Assembly: GCF_000318095.2 (NCBI RefSeq)
Contig: NZ_KB290714.1
Location: 307,875-371,874 of the forward strand
Length of the DNA: 64,000 nucleotides
Origin: Alloprevotella sp. oral taxon 473 str. F0040
GTDB taxonomy: Bacteria; Bacteroidota; Bacteroidia; Bacteroidales; Bacteroidaceae
Reading direction: 5' to 3'
Positions 28,168 to 37,807 of the stretch are shown piece after piece; position 1 is the first letter of the stretch, and each line of letters opens with the position of its first letter. Position numbers and translations under genes: made by a program. A model generated the notes under the pieces. It saw only the letters and a list, made by a program, of their open reading frames with translations, was not told where the DNA came from and did no database searches.

Positions 28168-28185
28168 TTTCGGACATTTTTTAAC
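28168..28185 (+). repeat. Shared island module, copy 2
   Basis: TTTCGGACATTTTTTAAC, one mismatch from the minus-strand sequence at 457-440. It lies between R4 and R5. Confidence 0.45.
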
Positions 28186-28300
28186 TAAGTGATCTTTCAA
28201 TTGCATGTAGAACTCCAAAATATGGCTCGCGGGAGGTGTTTTGAGTCATGATTTTGCTGATGGTGTGAGAAAACCTTAAATCACCATTTTACGCTCCGTT

Positions 28301-28364
28301 GTGTGAAGGTTGTGAATGCAAAAAAGCTAAATCTCCAGGGATGCGCGCGCGTACACGAGAAAAA
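28301..28364 (+). repeat. Dispersed repeat copy R5
   Basis: GTGTGAAGGTTGTGAATGCA, AAATCTCCAGGG, then ATGCGCGCGCGTACACGAGA. The alternating purine-pyrimidine stretch is about 17 bases, shorter than in R1 and R3. Confidence 0.7.
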
Positions 28365-28520
28365 CGAGGGGCTAAAATCAATGCCAAAATGATGGAGGTG
28401 AGATCACAAATGCTCACATGCTTCTTCTGTCGTATGATAGGCAAATTGAGGACAGAATATCATTCAATATACTTGATTTTGCTTTGTGTACTTTTCAATA
28501 TTAGGGGTGACTCAAGAAAA

Positions 28521-28627
28521 AACTTCACTTTTCGGTTGATTTTTCACGCTTTTCCCCTATTTCAACCCCTATATAAGTAAGGGGGTATTTGGGAAAAGGA
28601 ATGCAGAATCAACCCAAAAGTGAAGTT
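28521..28627. repeat. 107-bp symmetric palindromic element
   Basis: Outer arms of 21 bp (from AACTTCACTTTT at 28521 and ending AAAAGTGAAGTT at 28627) match at 20 of 21 positions. Inside them are TTTTCCC / GGGAAAA and ACCCCT / AGGGGG around a loop ATATAAGTA. The stems are separated by unpaired bulges, so single-stranded DNA or RNA would form one long interrupted hairpin. No target duplication is visible at its edges. It could be a miniature element, a structured RNA or a cruciform site; it ends 33 bp from the cyclophilin stop codon, so a role in 3' end formation of the wall-synthesis operon is also possible. Confidence 0.65.
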
Positions 28628-28659
28628 AGCAATGAGCAATCACTACGAATAGTCAGAGA

Positions 28660-29367
28660 CTAGGGGAGTGTGGGGGTAAGTATGCGGGCAGAAAGAATCC
28701 GCACATCAACGCGTGGGCGGTCATTGCGATCGGTATTGACCTTTTGAATTTTGTCGATAATCTCTAACCCTGTCGATACTTCTCCAAAGACAGTGTATTG
28801 ACCATCCAGGTGGGGCGATCCGCCACGCGTGTAGTAGTCTAGAGCCATATTGTCAGTGATGAGGCCATTAGCTCCTGTTTCCGCATCCACATGTTCACGC
28901 ACGTTGGCCAGTTCGTTAGGCGTCCATCGTTTGCCCCATACTACGTAGAACTGGGTGGCACTACTTCTGCGTTCTGGATTCACATCATCACTTTCACGTG
29001 CTGCCGCCAAGGCTCCGCGGTGATGATAGTGGAGAGGTGTGCGAAATTCTGGGGCGAGGGTGTAGTTGCGGTCGGCTTCTCCCAAGGGTTGGTTGGGTTT
29101 AGCGGTGCGTGAGGTCGAGTCGCCAGCTTGAATCATGAAGTTGCGGATGACACGATGGAAAAGGAGTCCGTCGTAATACCCCTCGCGGACGAGCTGAGCA
29201 AAGTGTTGGCTATGAATGGGAGTGTCGCTGAAAAGGCGTACGCGAAAATCCCCCATTGTGGTTTTGAACTCTATTTCAATGTCTTGATTGAGCGAAGCAG
29301 TGCTAGAAGACTGCGCAAACGTAGGTGTAGTCAGCAGTAAAAGCAGAAAGAGTAGTATTTGCTTCAT
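28660..29367 (-). CDS. Secreted cyclophilin-type peptidyl-prolyl isomerase
   Basis: 235-aa cyclophilin with signal peptide (MKQILLFLLLLLTTPTFAQ), so periplasmic; it speeds cis-trans isomerisation of prolyl bonds during folding. Family motifs are GLLFHRVIRNFMIQAGD near residue 70, SSATQFYVV near 133 and GQYTVFGEVSTGLEIIDKI near 190. It is the last gene of the minus-strand division/wall operon, 20 bp after ftsW. Confidence 0.92.
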   Translation of the reverse strand: MKQILLFLLLLLTTPTFAQSSSTASLNQDIEIEFKTTMGDFRVRLFSDTPIHSQHFAQLVREGYYDGLLFHRVIRNFMIQAGDSTSRTAKPNQPLGEADRNYTLAPEFRTPLHYHHRGALAAARESDDVNPERRSSATQFYVVWGKRWTPNELANVREHVDAETGANGLITDNMALDYYTRGGSPHLDGQYTVFGEVSTGLEIIDKIQKVNTDRNDRPRVDVRILSARILTPTLP

Positions 29368-29387
29368 GACAAGCGAAGAGCTAGAAG

Positions 29388-30629
29388 TTAATCTTTGGTG
29401 AATTCAGCTGCTGTAATAGCGTCAGGAGCATCGGTGATGGCTGCTGCATCATCGGGGCGTTTGCGCTTTATGGTGCGGCTTGCAGAGAGGATGATGCCGA
29501 TGTAGGCTCCTGTGATGATGGTAGCTGTTCCCCCTTTGGAGATGAGTGGAAGGGGTTGTCCCGTGACAGGGCCAAGACCCACAGCTACGGCCATGTTGAT
29601 GAGAGCTTGCCCCACTAGCATGATGGCAAAACCCATGGCCACAGCAGCTGGGAAGACTCGGTCGGTTTGCGAAGCGATGCGCCCGCAGCGGAAAAGGAGC
29701 CATAGGTAGAGCATCACTACTAGGATACAACCACCAAGCCCAAGTTCTTCGGCGATGATGGCATAGATGAAGTCCGAATATGCTGCTGAGAGATAGTCGC
29801 GTTGAACGGAACGCCCAGGGAGTACACCAGTGCCGTGTGAACGTGCCACAGCGATGCGTGCATTGACCACTTGACGATTGCCATCGGTGACTTCAAAATC
29901 CTTAGGATCGGGAGTCATGACAATCTTCTTGTCGCCCGAAACACGAGATCGCCAAGTAGTGACACGATGCATGAGGGGGTTCTTGTAAATCTCCGCATCA
30001 GGATCTTTGGGCAGAAAACTAATGCTGATGGCTGCAAACAAAAATAGACCAGCCAGTATGCCATATGTCTTAATCATCGCTTTGCGAGGAGGACGATATA
30101 GGATAAACATGGCATTGACACCAGCGAAGATGATGGCTGCTGTGGAAAAATTTTGAGTGACAATAAGTCCGCAGTGCACTAGAGCGCAGATGACGATGCC
30201 ATTGAAGGTGGTGGCACTGATTCTCCCATCTTTTTGCCAACTAGCGATGGCTGCTGCAGCGGTGATGACCAACACCCCTTTTGACAGTTCGGAGGGCTGG
30301 AAGTTGAAGAGGCCTAGAAAACTGACCCAGCGCGCACCATTGTTCAGCATCTGACCATTGAGCAAAGCATATATGAGCAGAGGGACACAAATGAGGTTGC
30401 CAAAGATCATGACAGCTTTGTAGATGCGACAGGGGATGTGATGAAGCACCCAAGCAGCCGAGAGAGCAACGGTGACATAGGTAGCCTGCTGTATCATGGG
30501 TTTGGCAAAACTCCCCTCTTTAAGCACGAGATAGGAGCCCGCACTGGACACTTCCACAACGGAGATGATGCAGAGCAAGATGAAGATGGCCCAGATGACT
30601 TTGTCGCCTTGTAAGAGATTATGCTTCAT
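29388..30629 (-). CDS. ftsW: Lipid II polymerase / cell division protein FtsW
   Basis: 413-aa SEDS-family integral membrane glycosyltransferase that polymerises septal peptidoglycan with FtsI. About ten membrane helices; family residues are seen in FNFQPSELSKGVLVI and GLGPVTGQPLPLISKGGT (near residue 350), with GTGVLPGRSVQRDYLSAAYSDFIYAIIAEELG between. A cytoplasmic tail of about 25 residues follows. 12 bp downstream of murD. Confidence 0.93.
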   Translation of the reverse strand: MKHNLLQGDKVIWAIFILLCIISVVEVSSAGSYLVLKEGSFAKPMIQQATYVTVALSAAWVLHHIPCRIYKAVMIFGNLICVPLLIYALLNGQMLNNGARWVSFLGLFNFQPSELSKGVLVITAAAAIASWQKDGRISATTFNGIVICALVHCGLIVTQNFSTAAIIFAGVNAMFILYRPPRKAMIKTYGILAGLFLFAAISISFLPKDPDAEIYKNPLMHRVTTWRSRVSGDKKIVMTPDPKDFEVTDGNRQVVNARIAVARSHGTGVLPGRSVQRDYLSAAYSDFIYAIIAEELGLGGCILVVMLYLWLLFRCGRIASQTDRVFPAAVAMGFAIMLVGQALINMAVAVGLGPVTGQPLPLISKGGTATIITGAYIGIILSASRTIKRKRPDDAAAITDAPDAITAAEFTKD

Positions 30630-30641
30630 GAAGAGAAGAGA

Positions 30642-32030
30642 TTAGCGTTGGCGTACGAGTGTTTTGAATTGATCACCACGATCTCCCATGTTCTTAAAGA
30701 GGTCGAATGAGGCACAGCAAGGAGAGAGAAGGACTGTGTCGCCTTCTTGTGCAAGATTAGCGCATGCGGCTACGCAGTCGAACATCGAACTTGTGTCGGC
30801 TATGGCGATGCCGTGTTCTGCACAGAGATTGTCGAAGACTTCATGCAAGGGAGCATTGTTAGCACCGAGGAAAACGAGGGCGCGACATTTGCGGGTGATG
30901 AGGGGGAAAAGTGTCGAGTAGTCGTTGCCTTTGTCGAGTCCACCGACGATGAGCACCACAGGGGTGGTCTGAGCATCGAGTGCAACGTAGCAGGCATCGA
31001 CATTCGTAGCTTTCGAGTCGTTGATATAGTGCACACCATCAAAAGTGCCTACGCGTTCGAGACGGTGTGCCACGCCTGAGAAGTCGCTCAAGCAGCGCGT
31101 AAGGGTGACTTCGTCTACGCCAGCTGCAAGAGCTGCAAGAGCTGCAGAAAGGCAGTTGCGGAGATTGTGTTTGCCAGGCAGTGAGAGTTGAGAGAGGGCG
31201 ATTTCAAACGGATGTGGTTCGTCCACCTTGAGTTGCGCCCCGTCAGCGAAACCGTAAGAATCATTGCCACTCTCGCCTTGTCCGTAGGCTACGATGCCTT
31301 CGCGCTGATGATCAGCAAAGGGAAGCATACGCTGACCGTGGTCGTGCGTAGCCAGCTGGCTAGGAATATATTCATCGTCTGCCCAATAGATGAAGCAGTC
31401 GTCTGCTGTTTGGTTTTGAGTGATGCGCATTTTAGAGCGTACGTAGCGCATCATCTCAAAGTTGTAGCGGTCGAGATGGTCGGGAGTGATGTTGAGCAAA
31501 ACGGCAATGTTGGCACGAAAATCGTACATATTGTCGAGTTGGAAAGAAGAGATTTCCAATACATACCAGTCGCGATCTCCCTTGTCTTCGATCTCGGCCA
31601 CTTGTAGGGCTAGTGAGCGGCCGATGTTGCCAGCCAATCCTACGTTGAATCCTGCTGATTCGAGGATATAGTAGATGAGGGAAGTCGTGGTGGTTTTGCC
31701 GTTTGATCCAGTGATGCAGAGCATCTTGGCATTGGTGTAGCGCGCGGCAAACTCGAGTTCGGAGAGGATGGGGATGTTTTTCTCTCGCAGTGCCACCACC
31801 ATAGGAGCATTGTCGGGGATACCCGGGCTTTTCACCACTTCGTCGGCATCGAGGATGCGCTCGGGCGTGTGTTGGCCTTCTTCCCACGCGAGGTGGTGGG
31901 TATCAAGCATCTCTTTGTAATGCGGACTTATGGTGCCCATGTCAGAGACAAAGACATCATAACCTTTTTGTTGAGCAAGGATGGCGGCACCAACACCACT
32001 TTCGGCGGCACCGAGAACAGCTAGTTTCAT
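30642..32030 (-). CDS. murD: UDP-N-acetylmuramoylalanine--D-glutamate ligase
   Basis: 462-aa cytoplasmic Mur ligase adding D-Glu to UDP-MurNAc-L-Ala. The N-terminal Rossmann-like UDP-binding domain (LGAAESGVGAAILAQQKGYDVFVSD) is followed by the ATPase P-loop ITGSNGKTTTTSLI near residue 108, the LNITPDHLDRY motif near 180 and the C-terminal domain with HRLERVGTFDGVHYINDSKATN near 305. Normal length. Follows mraY by 30 bp. Confidence 0.95.
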   Translation of the reverse strand: MKLAVLGAAESGVGAAILAQQKGYDVFVSDMGTISPHYKEMLDTHHLAWEEGQHTPERILDADEVVKSPGIPDNAPMVVALREKNIPILSELEFAARYTNAKMLCITGSNGKTTTTSLIYYILESAGFNVGLAGNIGRSLALQVAEIEDKGDRDWYVLEISSFQLDNMYDFRANIAVLLNITPDHLDRYNFEMMRYVRSKMRITQNQTADDCFIYWADDEYIPSQLATHDHGQRMLPFADHQREGIVAYGQGESGNDSYGFADGAQLKVDEPHPFEIALSQLSLPGKHNLRNCLSAALAALAAGVDEVTLTRCLSDFSGVAHRLERVGTFDGVHYINDSKATNVDACYVALDAQTTPVVLIVGGLDKGNDYSTLFPLITRKCRALVFLGANNAPLHEVFDNLCAEHGIAIADTSSMFDCVAACANLAQEGDTVLLSPCCASFDLFKNMGDRGDQFKTLVRQR

Positions 32031-32060
32031 CGTGAGGAGAGGGTTTGCTGGGAGAAGGGA

Positions 32061-33332
32061 TTAGCGAATCTTCAGTGTGATGATGGTGAGTGCGGCAAGG
32101 AGGATGGTAGTGATCCAGAAACGCACGGTAATCTTTGATTCATGCCATGCACCACGAGGCCAGTTGCGGAAGATGTACTTGGAAGTTGGATCGAGCTGGC
32201 TGTCGAGACGACGGAAGGTGTCGTGGATGGGAGTGCTCTTGAACACACGGACACGTTTGCCTTTGCGCTTGAAGAATTTGAAGACTTGTGTTTGGATGAT
32301 GACACTCAGACTTTCGATAAAGAAGACCCCACAGAGGATAGGAATCAAGAGTTCCTTGTGAATAATGATGGCAAAGACGGCAATGATGCCTCCGATGGTG
32401 AGTGAGCCCGTGTCGCCCATAAACACTTGTGCTGGATAAGCATTGTACCACAAGAATCCGATGAGTGCTCCCACCATGGCACAGATGAAGACGACTAACT
32501 CTTGGGAACCAGGCACAAACATGATGTTGAGGTAGGAGGCGTATTCGATGTGGCTCGACACATAGGCTAGTATGCCGAGCGCGATACAGATGAAAGCACT
32601 GTTCCCCGCTGTCATGCCATCCATGCCGTCGTTGAGATTGGCACCATTGGACACGGCTGTGGTGACGAGTATCACCATCAATACAAAAACCATCCAGCCT
32701 ACGGCTTGTTTATGGTCGCCAACAAAACCGATGATGTCGGCATAGTCGAGATTGTTGTTCTTAAAGAAGGGGATAGTGGTCTTAGTGCTCTTCACAGCTT
32801 CGCTTTTGTGCACAATCTCCACTTTGTCTCCTACGCGACCGCGTTCCACATTTTCGCGAATCACAGCGTCGGGACTAAGGTAGAGGGTGAGTCCCACTAT
32901 AAGACCCATGATGACTTGCCCTATAATTTTCCACTTTCCTGCCAATCCGTCTTTGTTCTTCTTGAATATCTTGATATAATCGTCTAAGAAACCGAGAAGT
33001 CCGAACCACAATGTGGTGACAATCATGAGGATGGTGTAGATGTTGCGCAGACGTCCGAGGAGAAGTGTAGGCACGAGTATGGCGACAATGATGATGATGC
33101 CTCCCATGGAAGGGACACCAACTTTCTTTTCGCCGAAAGGATCGATGCTAGCATCGCGTGCTGTTTCGCCAATATTGCGACGGCGCATATAGCGGATGAA
33201 GCGTTCTCCAAACCACATGGAGATGATGAGGCCAAGCATCAGTGCCAACAAGGCGCGGAATGAGATATATCCCCAAATGGCGGAACCAGGGATGCCGAAT
33301 TGTTCGAGAAAACGAAAGAGATAGTAGAGCAT
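32061..33332 (-). CDS. mraY: Phospho-N-acetylmuramoyl-pentapeptide transferase
   Basis: 423-aa membrane enzyme making lipid I from UDP-MurNAc-pentapeptide and undecaprenyl phosphate. Ten membrane segments; key motifs are GKKVGVPSMGGI near residue 70, FLDDYIKI near 116, NGANLNDGMDGMTAGNSA near 231 and VFMGDTGSLTIGG near 310. Longer than the E. coli enzyme (360) because of an insert of about 40 residues around 175-215 (NVERGRVGDKVEIVHKSEAV), as is usual in Bacteroidetes. Confidence 0.95.
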   Translation of the reverse strand: MLYYLFRFLEQFGIPGSAIWGYISFRALLALMLGLIISMWFGERFIRYMRRRNIGETARDASIDPFGEKKVGVPSMGGIIIIVAILVPTLLLGRLRNIYTILMIVTTLWFGLLGFLDDYIKIFKKNKDGLAGKWKIIGQVIMGLIVGLTLYLSPDAVIRENVERGRVGDKVEIVHKSEAVKSTKTTIPFFKNNNLDYADIIGFVGDHKQAVGWMVFVLMVILVTTAVSNGANLNDGMDGMTAGNSAFICIALGILAYVSSHIEYASYLNIMFVPGSQELVVFICAMVGALIGFLWYNAYPAQVFMGDTGSLTIGGIIAVFAIIIHKELLIPILCGVFFIESLSVIIQTQVFKFFKRKGKRVRVFKSTPIHDTFRRLDSQLDPTSKYIFRNWPRGAWHESKITVRFWITTILLAALTIITLKIR

Positions 33333-33408
33333 TGTCCTATACTATATGAATGAGTGGGTGCATCAAAAGTGGTGATGCGTGTTGAGAGGTAACAAAAGAG
33401 AGGGAATA

Positions 33409-34950
33409 CTAGGAGATGCCAAAGGCGGCACGCACTTCCTCATGATCATCGAAATGGTGTTTTACTCCTTCGATTTCCTGATAAGGTTCGTGTCCCTTGC
33501 CAGCTATGAGGATGACATCGCCTGTTTGTGCCAAAGCTGCTGCTGTGCGAATGGCTTCGCGGCGGTCTGTAATGGTTAGCGTCTTGGCACGTCCTGCTTC
33601 ATCTAAGCCAGCAAGCATGTCGGCAATGATGTCTTCTGGGCGTTCAAAACGTGGGTTGTCTGAGGTGATAATGACACGATCGGAGCGTTTGACTGCTTCC
33701 TGCGCCATGAGTGGGCGTTTTCCCTTGTCGCGGTTGCCACCAGCACCGCAGACAGTGATGATCTGTCCTTTGCCGTTTACGATTTCCTGAATAGCGGTGA
33801 GCACATTTTCGAGGGCATCTGGAGTATGGGCATAGTCGATGACGGCACTGCATCCTTTGGGAGAGCGGATAGCCTCAAAACGACCATTGACAGGACGAAG
33901 GGTGGAGAGCACGCGGAGCACTTCGGATGCATCTTCGCCTAGCATTACAGCGGCCCCATAGACACCGAGCAGATTGCTTACATTGAATCGACCAACGAAG
34001 GGCACACTCACTTCACTACCGTTGATGTCGAGCAACATACCTTCGATGCTTTCTTCTACGATGCGGCCTTTGTAGTCTGCCATGCTGCGCGTGCTGTAAG
34101 TGCGTACTTGTGCTTTGCAATTTTGCACCATGACTGCGCCATTGCGATCATCGAGATTGGTGATGGCAAAGGCAGATTTGTCCAAACCATCGAAGAACAT
34201 CTTCTTGGCATCACGATAGTTCTCAAAGGTCTTGTGATAATCCAAGTGGTCGCGGGTGAGATTGGTGAAAATCCCTCCCATAAACTTGAGACCACCAATG
34301 CGATGCTGGTGGATGGAGTGTGAAGAACATTCCATGAAGGCATATTCACAGCCTGCCTCTACCATATCGGCAAGGAGCTTGTTGAGGGAGATGGGATCGG
34401 GAGTGGTGTGAGTGGCTTCCACGGCATGGTCGTCGATGTAGTTGCACACAGTCGATACCAGGCCAACTTTGTAGCCAAGTCCGCGGAAAAGCTGATAGAG
34501 CACAGTGGCGATGGTGGTTTTACCATTGGTTCCTGTGACTCCTACCAGTTTCAGTGTTTTTTTTGAAGTTGGCTCTGATGAAGAGCTCGGTAGAGTTTGA
34601 GTCTTAGTGTTTGAAGACGTGGGGGTAGAGTGGGTAAATTTGCCCGTAGGATCGCCATAGAATGTGGTGGCAATCACGCCCACAGCTTGTTCGGTGTCAG
34701 CCACACGGACGAAGGTGACCTTATCGGAGAGATTGGAGGGGAAATCCTCACACACTACCACTGCGCGCGCACCTTGCTCCACTGCTTTTTCGATAAAAGC
34801 GTGACCATTAGTTTGAGTGCCCTTGACAGCAACAAAAAGATGATTTTCTGTGACCTGTCTGGAATCAATGTCGATGCCGCAGATGTTGCAGTTTAGGTCG
34901 CCATGGCTCTCGAGAATCTCTACATGGCTGAGAATTTCTTTTAAAATCAT
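33409..34950 (-). CDS. murE: UDP-N-acetylmuramoyl-tripeptide synthetase MurE
   Basis: 513-aa Mur ligase adding the third peptide residue. P-loop [15 protein letters not shown] near residue 139, substrate motifs [12 protein letters not shown] and [18 protein letters not shown] near 230, and the C-terminal [11 protein letters not shown] near 427, which in the family selects meso-diaminopimelate (consensus DNPR). A Ser/Thr-rich, low-complexity insert lies at about residues 105-132, just before the P-loop. 39 bp after ftsI. Confidence 0.95.
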   Translation of the reverse strand: MILKEILSHVEILESHGDLNCNICGIDIDSRQVTENHLFVAVKGTQTNGHAFIEKAVEQGARAVVVCEDFPSNLSDKVTFVRVADTEQAVGVIATTFYGDPTGKFTHSTPTSSNTKTQTLPSSSSEPTSKKTLKLVGVTGTNGKTTIATVLYQLFRGLGYKVGLVSTVCNYIDDHAVEATHTTPDPISLNKLLADMVEAGCEYAFMECSSHSIHQHRIGGLKFMGGIFTNLTRDHLDYHKTFENYRDAKKMFFDGLDKSAFAITNLDDRNGAVMVQNCKAQVRTYSTRSMADYKGRIVEESIEGMLLDINGSEVSVPFVGRFNVSNLLGVYGAAVMLGEDASEVLRVLSTLRPVNGRFEAIRSPKGCSAVIDYAHTPDALENVLTAIQEIVNGKGQIITVCGAGGNRDKGKRPLMAQEAVKRSDRVIITSDNPRFERPEDIIADMLAGLDEAGRAKTLTITDRREAIRTAAALAQTGDVILIAGKGHEPYQEIEGVKHHFDDHEEVRAAFGIS

Positions 34951-34989
34951 TGAGGCTGAGTGCTATATTGCTATGCGTGTAGAAACACG

Positions 34990-37713
34990 TTATGCTTGTT
35001 TTTTATTGGTTTTTGGGGAAACGTCGTCTTTCTTTTTGACTGCGGTCTCCTTAGGTTTGGCAGTGCTGTCTTTCTTTTTGGAAGTCTCGTCTTTTTTCTT
35101 GGAAGAATCGACCTTCTTTTGAGCAGGAGTTTCCTTTTTCTCTTTAGAGGAAGAGTCTTTTTTCTTTGTACCCTCTTCTTTCTTTGAAGGTTTTTCTTCC
35201 TTCTTCACTGCTTTGTCTTCTTTCTTCGGCTTCTCTTTTTTCGTGTTTTCTTCCGATTTAGAAGTTGTTTTTGATTTCAGTGTTCCCTTTTCTTTAGAAG
35301 AACTTGTTTTGTTAGGGGAGGCTTCTTCCTTTTTCTTGGTTTTGTCTTCCTTTTTTTCAGTGGGAGCTGTCTTCTTCTCTACCTTTTTCTCTGATTTTTG
35401 CTCAGATTTAGCAACAGTGCTAGGGGGTGAGGTCTCTGTTTTAGGCTTTGCTTCGCTGCCTTGTGGATGAGTCACTGCAACAGCGGTGGCAGATGCTTCA
35501 GAAGCAGTTTCCGTTGTTTCGATCTCACTCATGTCAATTTGGGGTTTACGCTCCATAGAGAGGGCTATCTTTACGACCATTCCTCGTTTTAGGGGTGTTC
35601 CGGCTGGGAGGCTTTGTGCGACAACGTGACCAAATCCTGTGGTCTTCACTTTTACACCCATACGTTCTAGGCGATACACGGCATCTCGCAAGCCATAGCC
35701 GATGACGGAAGGTAGACCTCTAGTGGCTGTTTCATTGTTGAGCGTTACTGACCCTTGGTGAGTTGGTGCGCCCCATGCGAGACCTTCGGATGTGCGGTAG
35801 TTGTTGTGGTGGGGAACTTGTAGTTCTTTGAGCACCTGGCTGAGGGTGACCAAATTACCGCTTTGCATCATGGGTGGAGCAGTGCGGTGTGCGGTGGTGT
35901 CAATGGCGGCTTCGTAGTTCGTTTTTCGATTCTTGGCCATCACTCCTTCTGCTATTTTTTTGAATACTGGGCAGCAGTGGATACCCCCATAGGCTGGTGC
36001 TCCCTTTTCGATACAGACAATCATGGAGTATTGTGGGCGATCGGCTGGGAAATATCCAGCGAAGCTCACTAAATAGTTGGAGGCAAAGCCCCCCTTGCTC
36101 CAAATCTGTGCTGTTCCTGTCTTGCCTGCTACTGAGAAGTATTTGGAGTAAGCTAATTTGCCCGTACCCGTGTTCTTGCCTACCACTCCTTCTAAGCAGA
36201 TTTGGATGTTGCGCAGTACATCTGGTTTGCACATGCGTTCGCGTAGTACTATGGTGGGATATTCTTGCATCACCTCCTCTCCACGGCGCACCTCTGTTAC
36301 GAAGCGAGGCGCAACAAGTTTGCCACCATTGGCCACACCATTGTAGAAAGTAAGCGTGGAAATGGGAGGAATCTGTGTTTCATATCCGATGCTCATCCAA
36401 GGGAGTGTGGTTCCATACCAACGATCGGGGTTGTCTCTACGATAGCGAATGCGAGGCTTTTTGTAGCCTGGAATGGGGATATGAAGATCTTCCATGATAC
36501 CGATGCGCTGCAGTCCAGACACAAACTGGTCGGGATTGCTGGCATAGGCATTGTCGATGAGGGTGCTCACTCCGACATTCGATGATTTTTTAATAATCTC
36601 GGGGACTGTGAGTACACCATTACCGCCTTTACGCCAGTCAGAGTCGCGCATCTTTCGACCGTGCATTTCTCGAATACCATTGCCTGTGTTGCAGGTGGTG
36701 TTCATGGTAATCTTGCCATCGTCCATGGCCACCATAAACGACATGGGCTTGAACACAGAGCCAGGTTCCATCATATTGGTCACAGCACGCGGGTCAATCT
36801 CTGCATAATTGCCGTTCTCAAGACGTGAAAGGGAGGAAATTGCCTTCACATTTCCTGTTTGCACCTCCATGAGAATGCACATACCTGCTCTTGCCCCAAT
36901 AGAGCGGAGCTGATCTCCAAGTACTTTTTCTGTCAAATCCTGCATCCCCACATCAATGGTGGTGACCACATCGTAGCCATCCACGGCAGGGGTGTCCACC
37001 AGATTGATGTATCTGTTGGAGACTTTTTGTTTGTGATAGATGCCTGGCTTTCCACTCAATACCGAATCGAAGGCTAATTCCAAACCATTGAGTGGTTCGT
37101 CATTCTCGCTACGTAGATTGCCAATAGTGCGAATGGCCAGACGTCCATAAGGATTTTTGCGACGGCGGAATTCCTCTGTGTAGAGTCCACTTTTGCCAAC
37201 GGGGAGATTGAGCAGAGGCACTTTTTTCAACTCCGTTAGTTGAATGTAAGTGACGCGTTTGGGATAGAGTGAAATCGAGTGACTTCGTTTGGCACGTCCT
37301 TTTAGTATGGCTTCTCTGGTTTTAGCCACATCTAAGTCTGGGATAATGCGTTTCATGCCAGTAAGCATGCTGTCCATCTTGGTGTGGAGGATAGAGTCAC
37401 GCTTTATTTGGTCTTTTTCTCGTCGAGCAGAATCGGGTTCCCAGGACATGGGATCGAGATAGATGCGATATTCTGGCAACGAAGTAGCTAGCACCTGTCC
37501 GTCTGCCGATAGGATGTTTCCTCGGGTGGCAGGTAGTGGCTTGAAGCGGCTCTCAAACTTCGCGCCCACGGCAATCCAATAATCATGTTGTACAAACATG
37601 ATGTAGGCCGTCTTACCCAGCACGATAAGACCTGCAATGATGAATAAAGCCATGAGCAACGAGTAACGATGCACGGCCTTTTGATTGGAAGTATTGTTAG
37701 GTTGTTTAGCCAT
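34990..37713 (-). CDS. ftsI: Septal penicillin-binding protein FtsI with PASTA domain and long Lys-rich tail
   Basis: 907-aa class B transpeptidase that crosslinks septal peptidoglycan. One membrane segment near residues 17-37, dimerisation domain, then the transpeptidase with catalytic Ser near 319 (EPGSVFKPM), SSN motif (KKSSNVG) and KTGTAQ near 531. One PASTA domain follows at about 666-730 (LPSVIGYGLRDAVYRLERMGV). The last ~175 residues are low-complexity Lys/Glu/Ser/Thr sequence with no fold I recognise. Homologues in related genera end shortly after PASTA, at around 700-750 residues. The tail would be extracytoplasmic and highly basic, perhaps touching peptidoglycan or anionic glycan. 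The reading frame through the tail is intact. Confidence 0.93.
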   Translation of the reverse strand: MAKQPNNTSNQKAVHRYSLLMALFIIAGLIVLGKTAYIMFVQHDYWIAVGAKFESRFKPLPATRGNILSADGQVLATSLPEYRIYLDPMSWEPDSARREKDQIKRDSILHTKMDSMLTGMKRIIPDLDVAKTREAILKGRAKRSHSISLYPKRVTYIQLTELKKVPLLNLPVGKSGLYTEEFRRRKNPYGRLAIRTIGNLRSENDEPLNGLELAFDSVLSGKPGIYHKQKVSNRYINLVDTPAVDGYDVVTTIDVGMQDLTEKVLGDQLRSIGARAGMCILMEVQTGNVKAISSLSRLENGNYAEIDPRAVTNMMEPGSVFKPMSFMVAMDDGKITMNTTCNTGNGIREMHGRKMRDSDWRKGGNGVLTVPEIIKKSSNVGVSTLIDNAYASNPDQFVSGLQRIGIMEDLHIPIPGYKKPRIRYRRDNPDRWYGTTLPWMSIGYETQIPPISTLTFYNGVANGGKLVAPRFVTEVRRGEEVMQEYPTIVLRERMCKPDVLRNIQICLEGVVGKNTGTGKLAYSKYFSVAGKTGTAQIWSKGGFASNYLVSFAGYFPADRPQYSMIVCIEKGAPAYGGIHCCPVFKKIAEGVMAKNRKTNYEAAIDTTAHRTAPPMMQSGNLVTLSQVLKELQVPHHNNYRTSEGLAWGAPTHQGSVTLNNETATRGLPSVIGYGLRDAVYRLERMGVKVKTTGFGHVVAQSLPAGTPLKRGMVVKIALSMERKPQIDMSEIETTETASEASATAVAVTHPQGSEAKPKTETSPPSTVAKSEQKSEKKVEKKTAPTEKKEDKTKKKEEASPNKTSSSKEKGTLKSKTTSKSEENTKKEKPKKEDKAVKKEEKPSKKEEGTKKKDSSSKEKKETPAQKKVDSSKKKDETSKKKDSTAKPKETAVKKKDDVSPKTNKKQA

Positions 37714-37807
37714 GAGAGTCAGAGCTCGCTATAAATCTGTTGGGGGAAGGGATGGGAGGCAGGGATAGCTACCCAAAGAGTTTGAAGACTGGATGTTATG
37801 AGATGTC

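Larger units (their letters stand above)
27567..28659. other. Intergenic repeat island 3
   Basis: No credible gene. It holds the sigma-operon terminator, array A3 (27905-27987), repeat pair R4/R5, a shared module at 28168-28185 and a 107-bp palindromic element at 28521-28627. The short plus-strand frame from 28299 starts inside R5 and has no family character. Confidence 0.6.

Noticed and set aside
34960-35470. Plus-strand frames rich in Phe, Leu and Ser opposite the FtsI tail
   Set aside because: They are the complement of the Lys/Ser-rich tail of ftsI, whose frame has strong family support.
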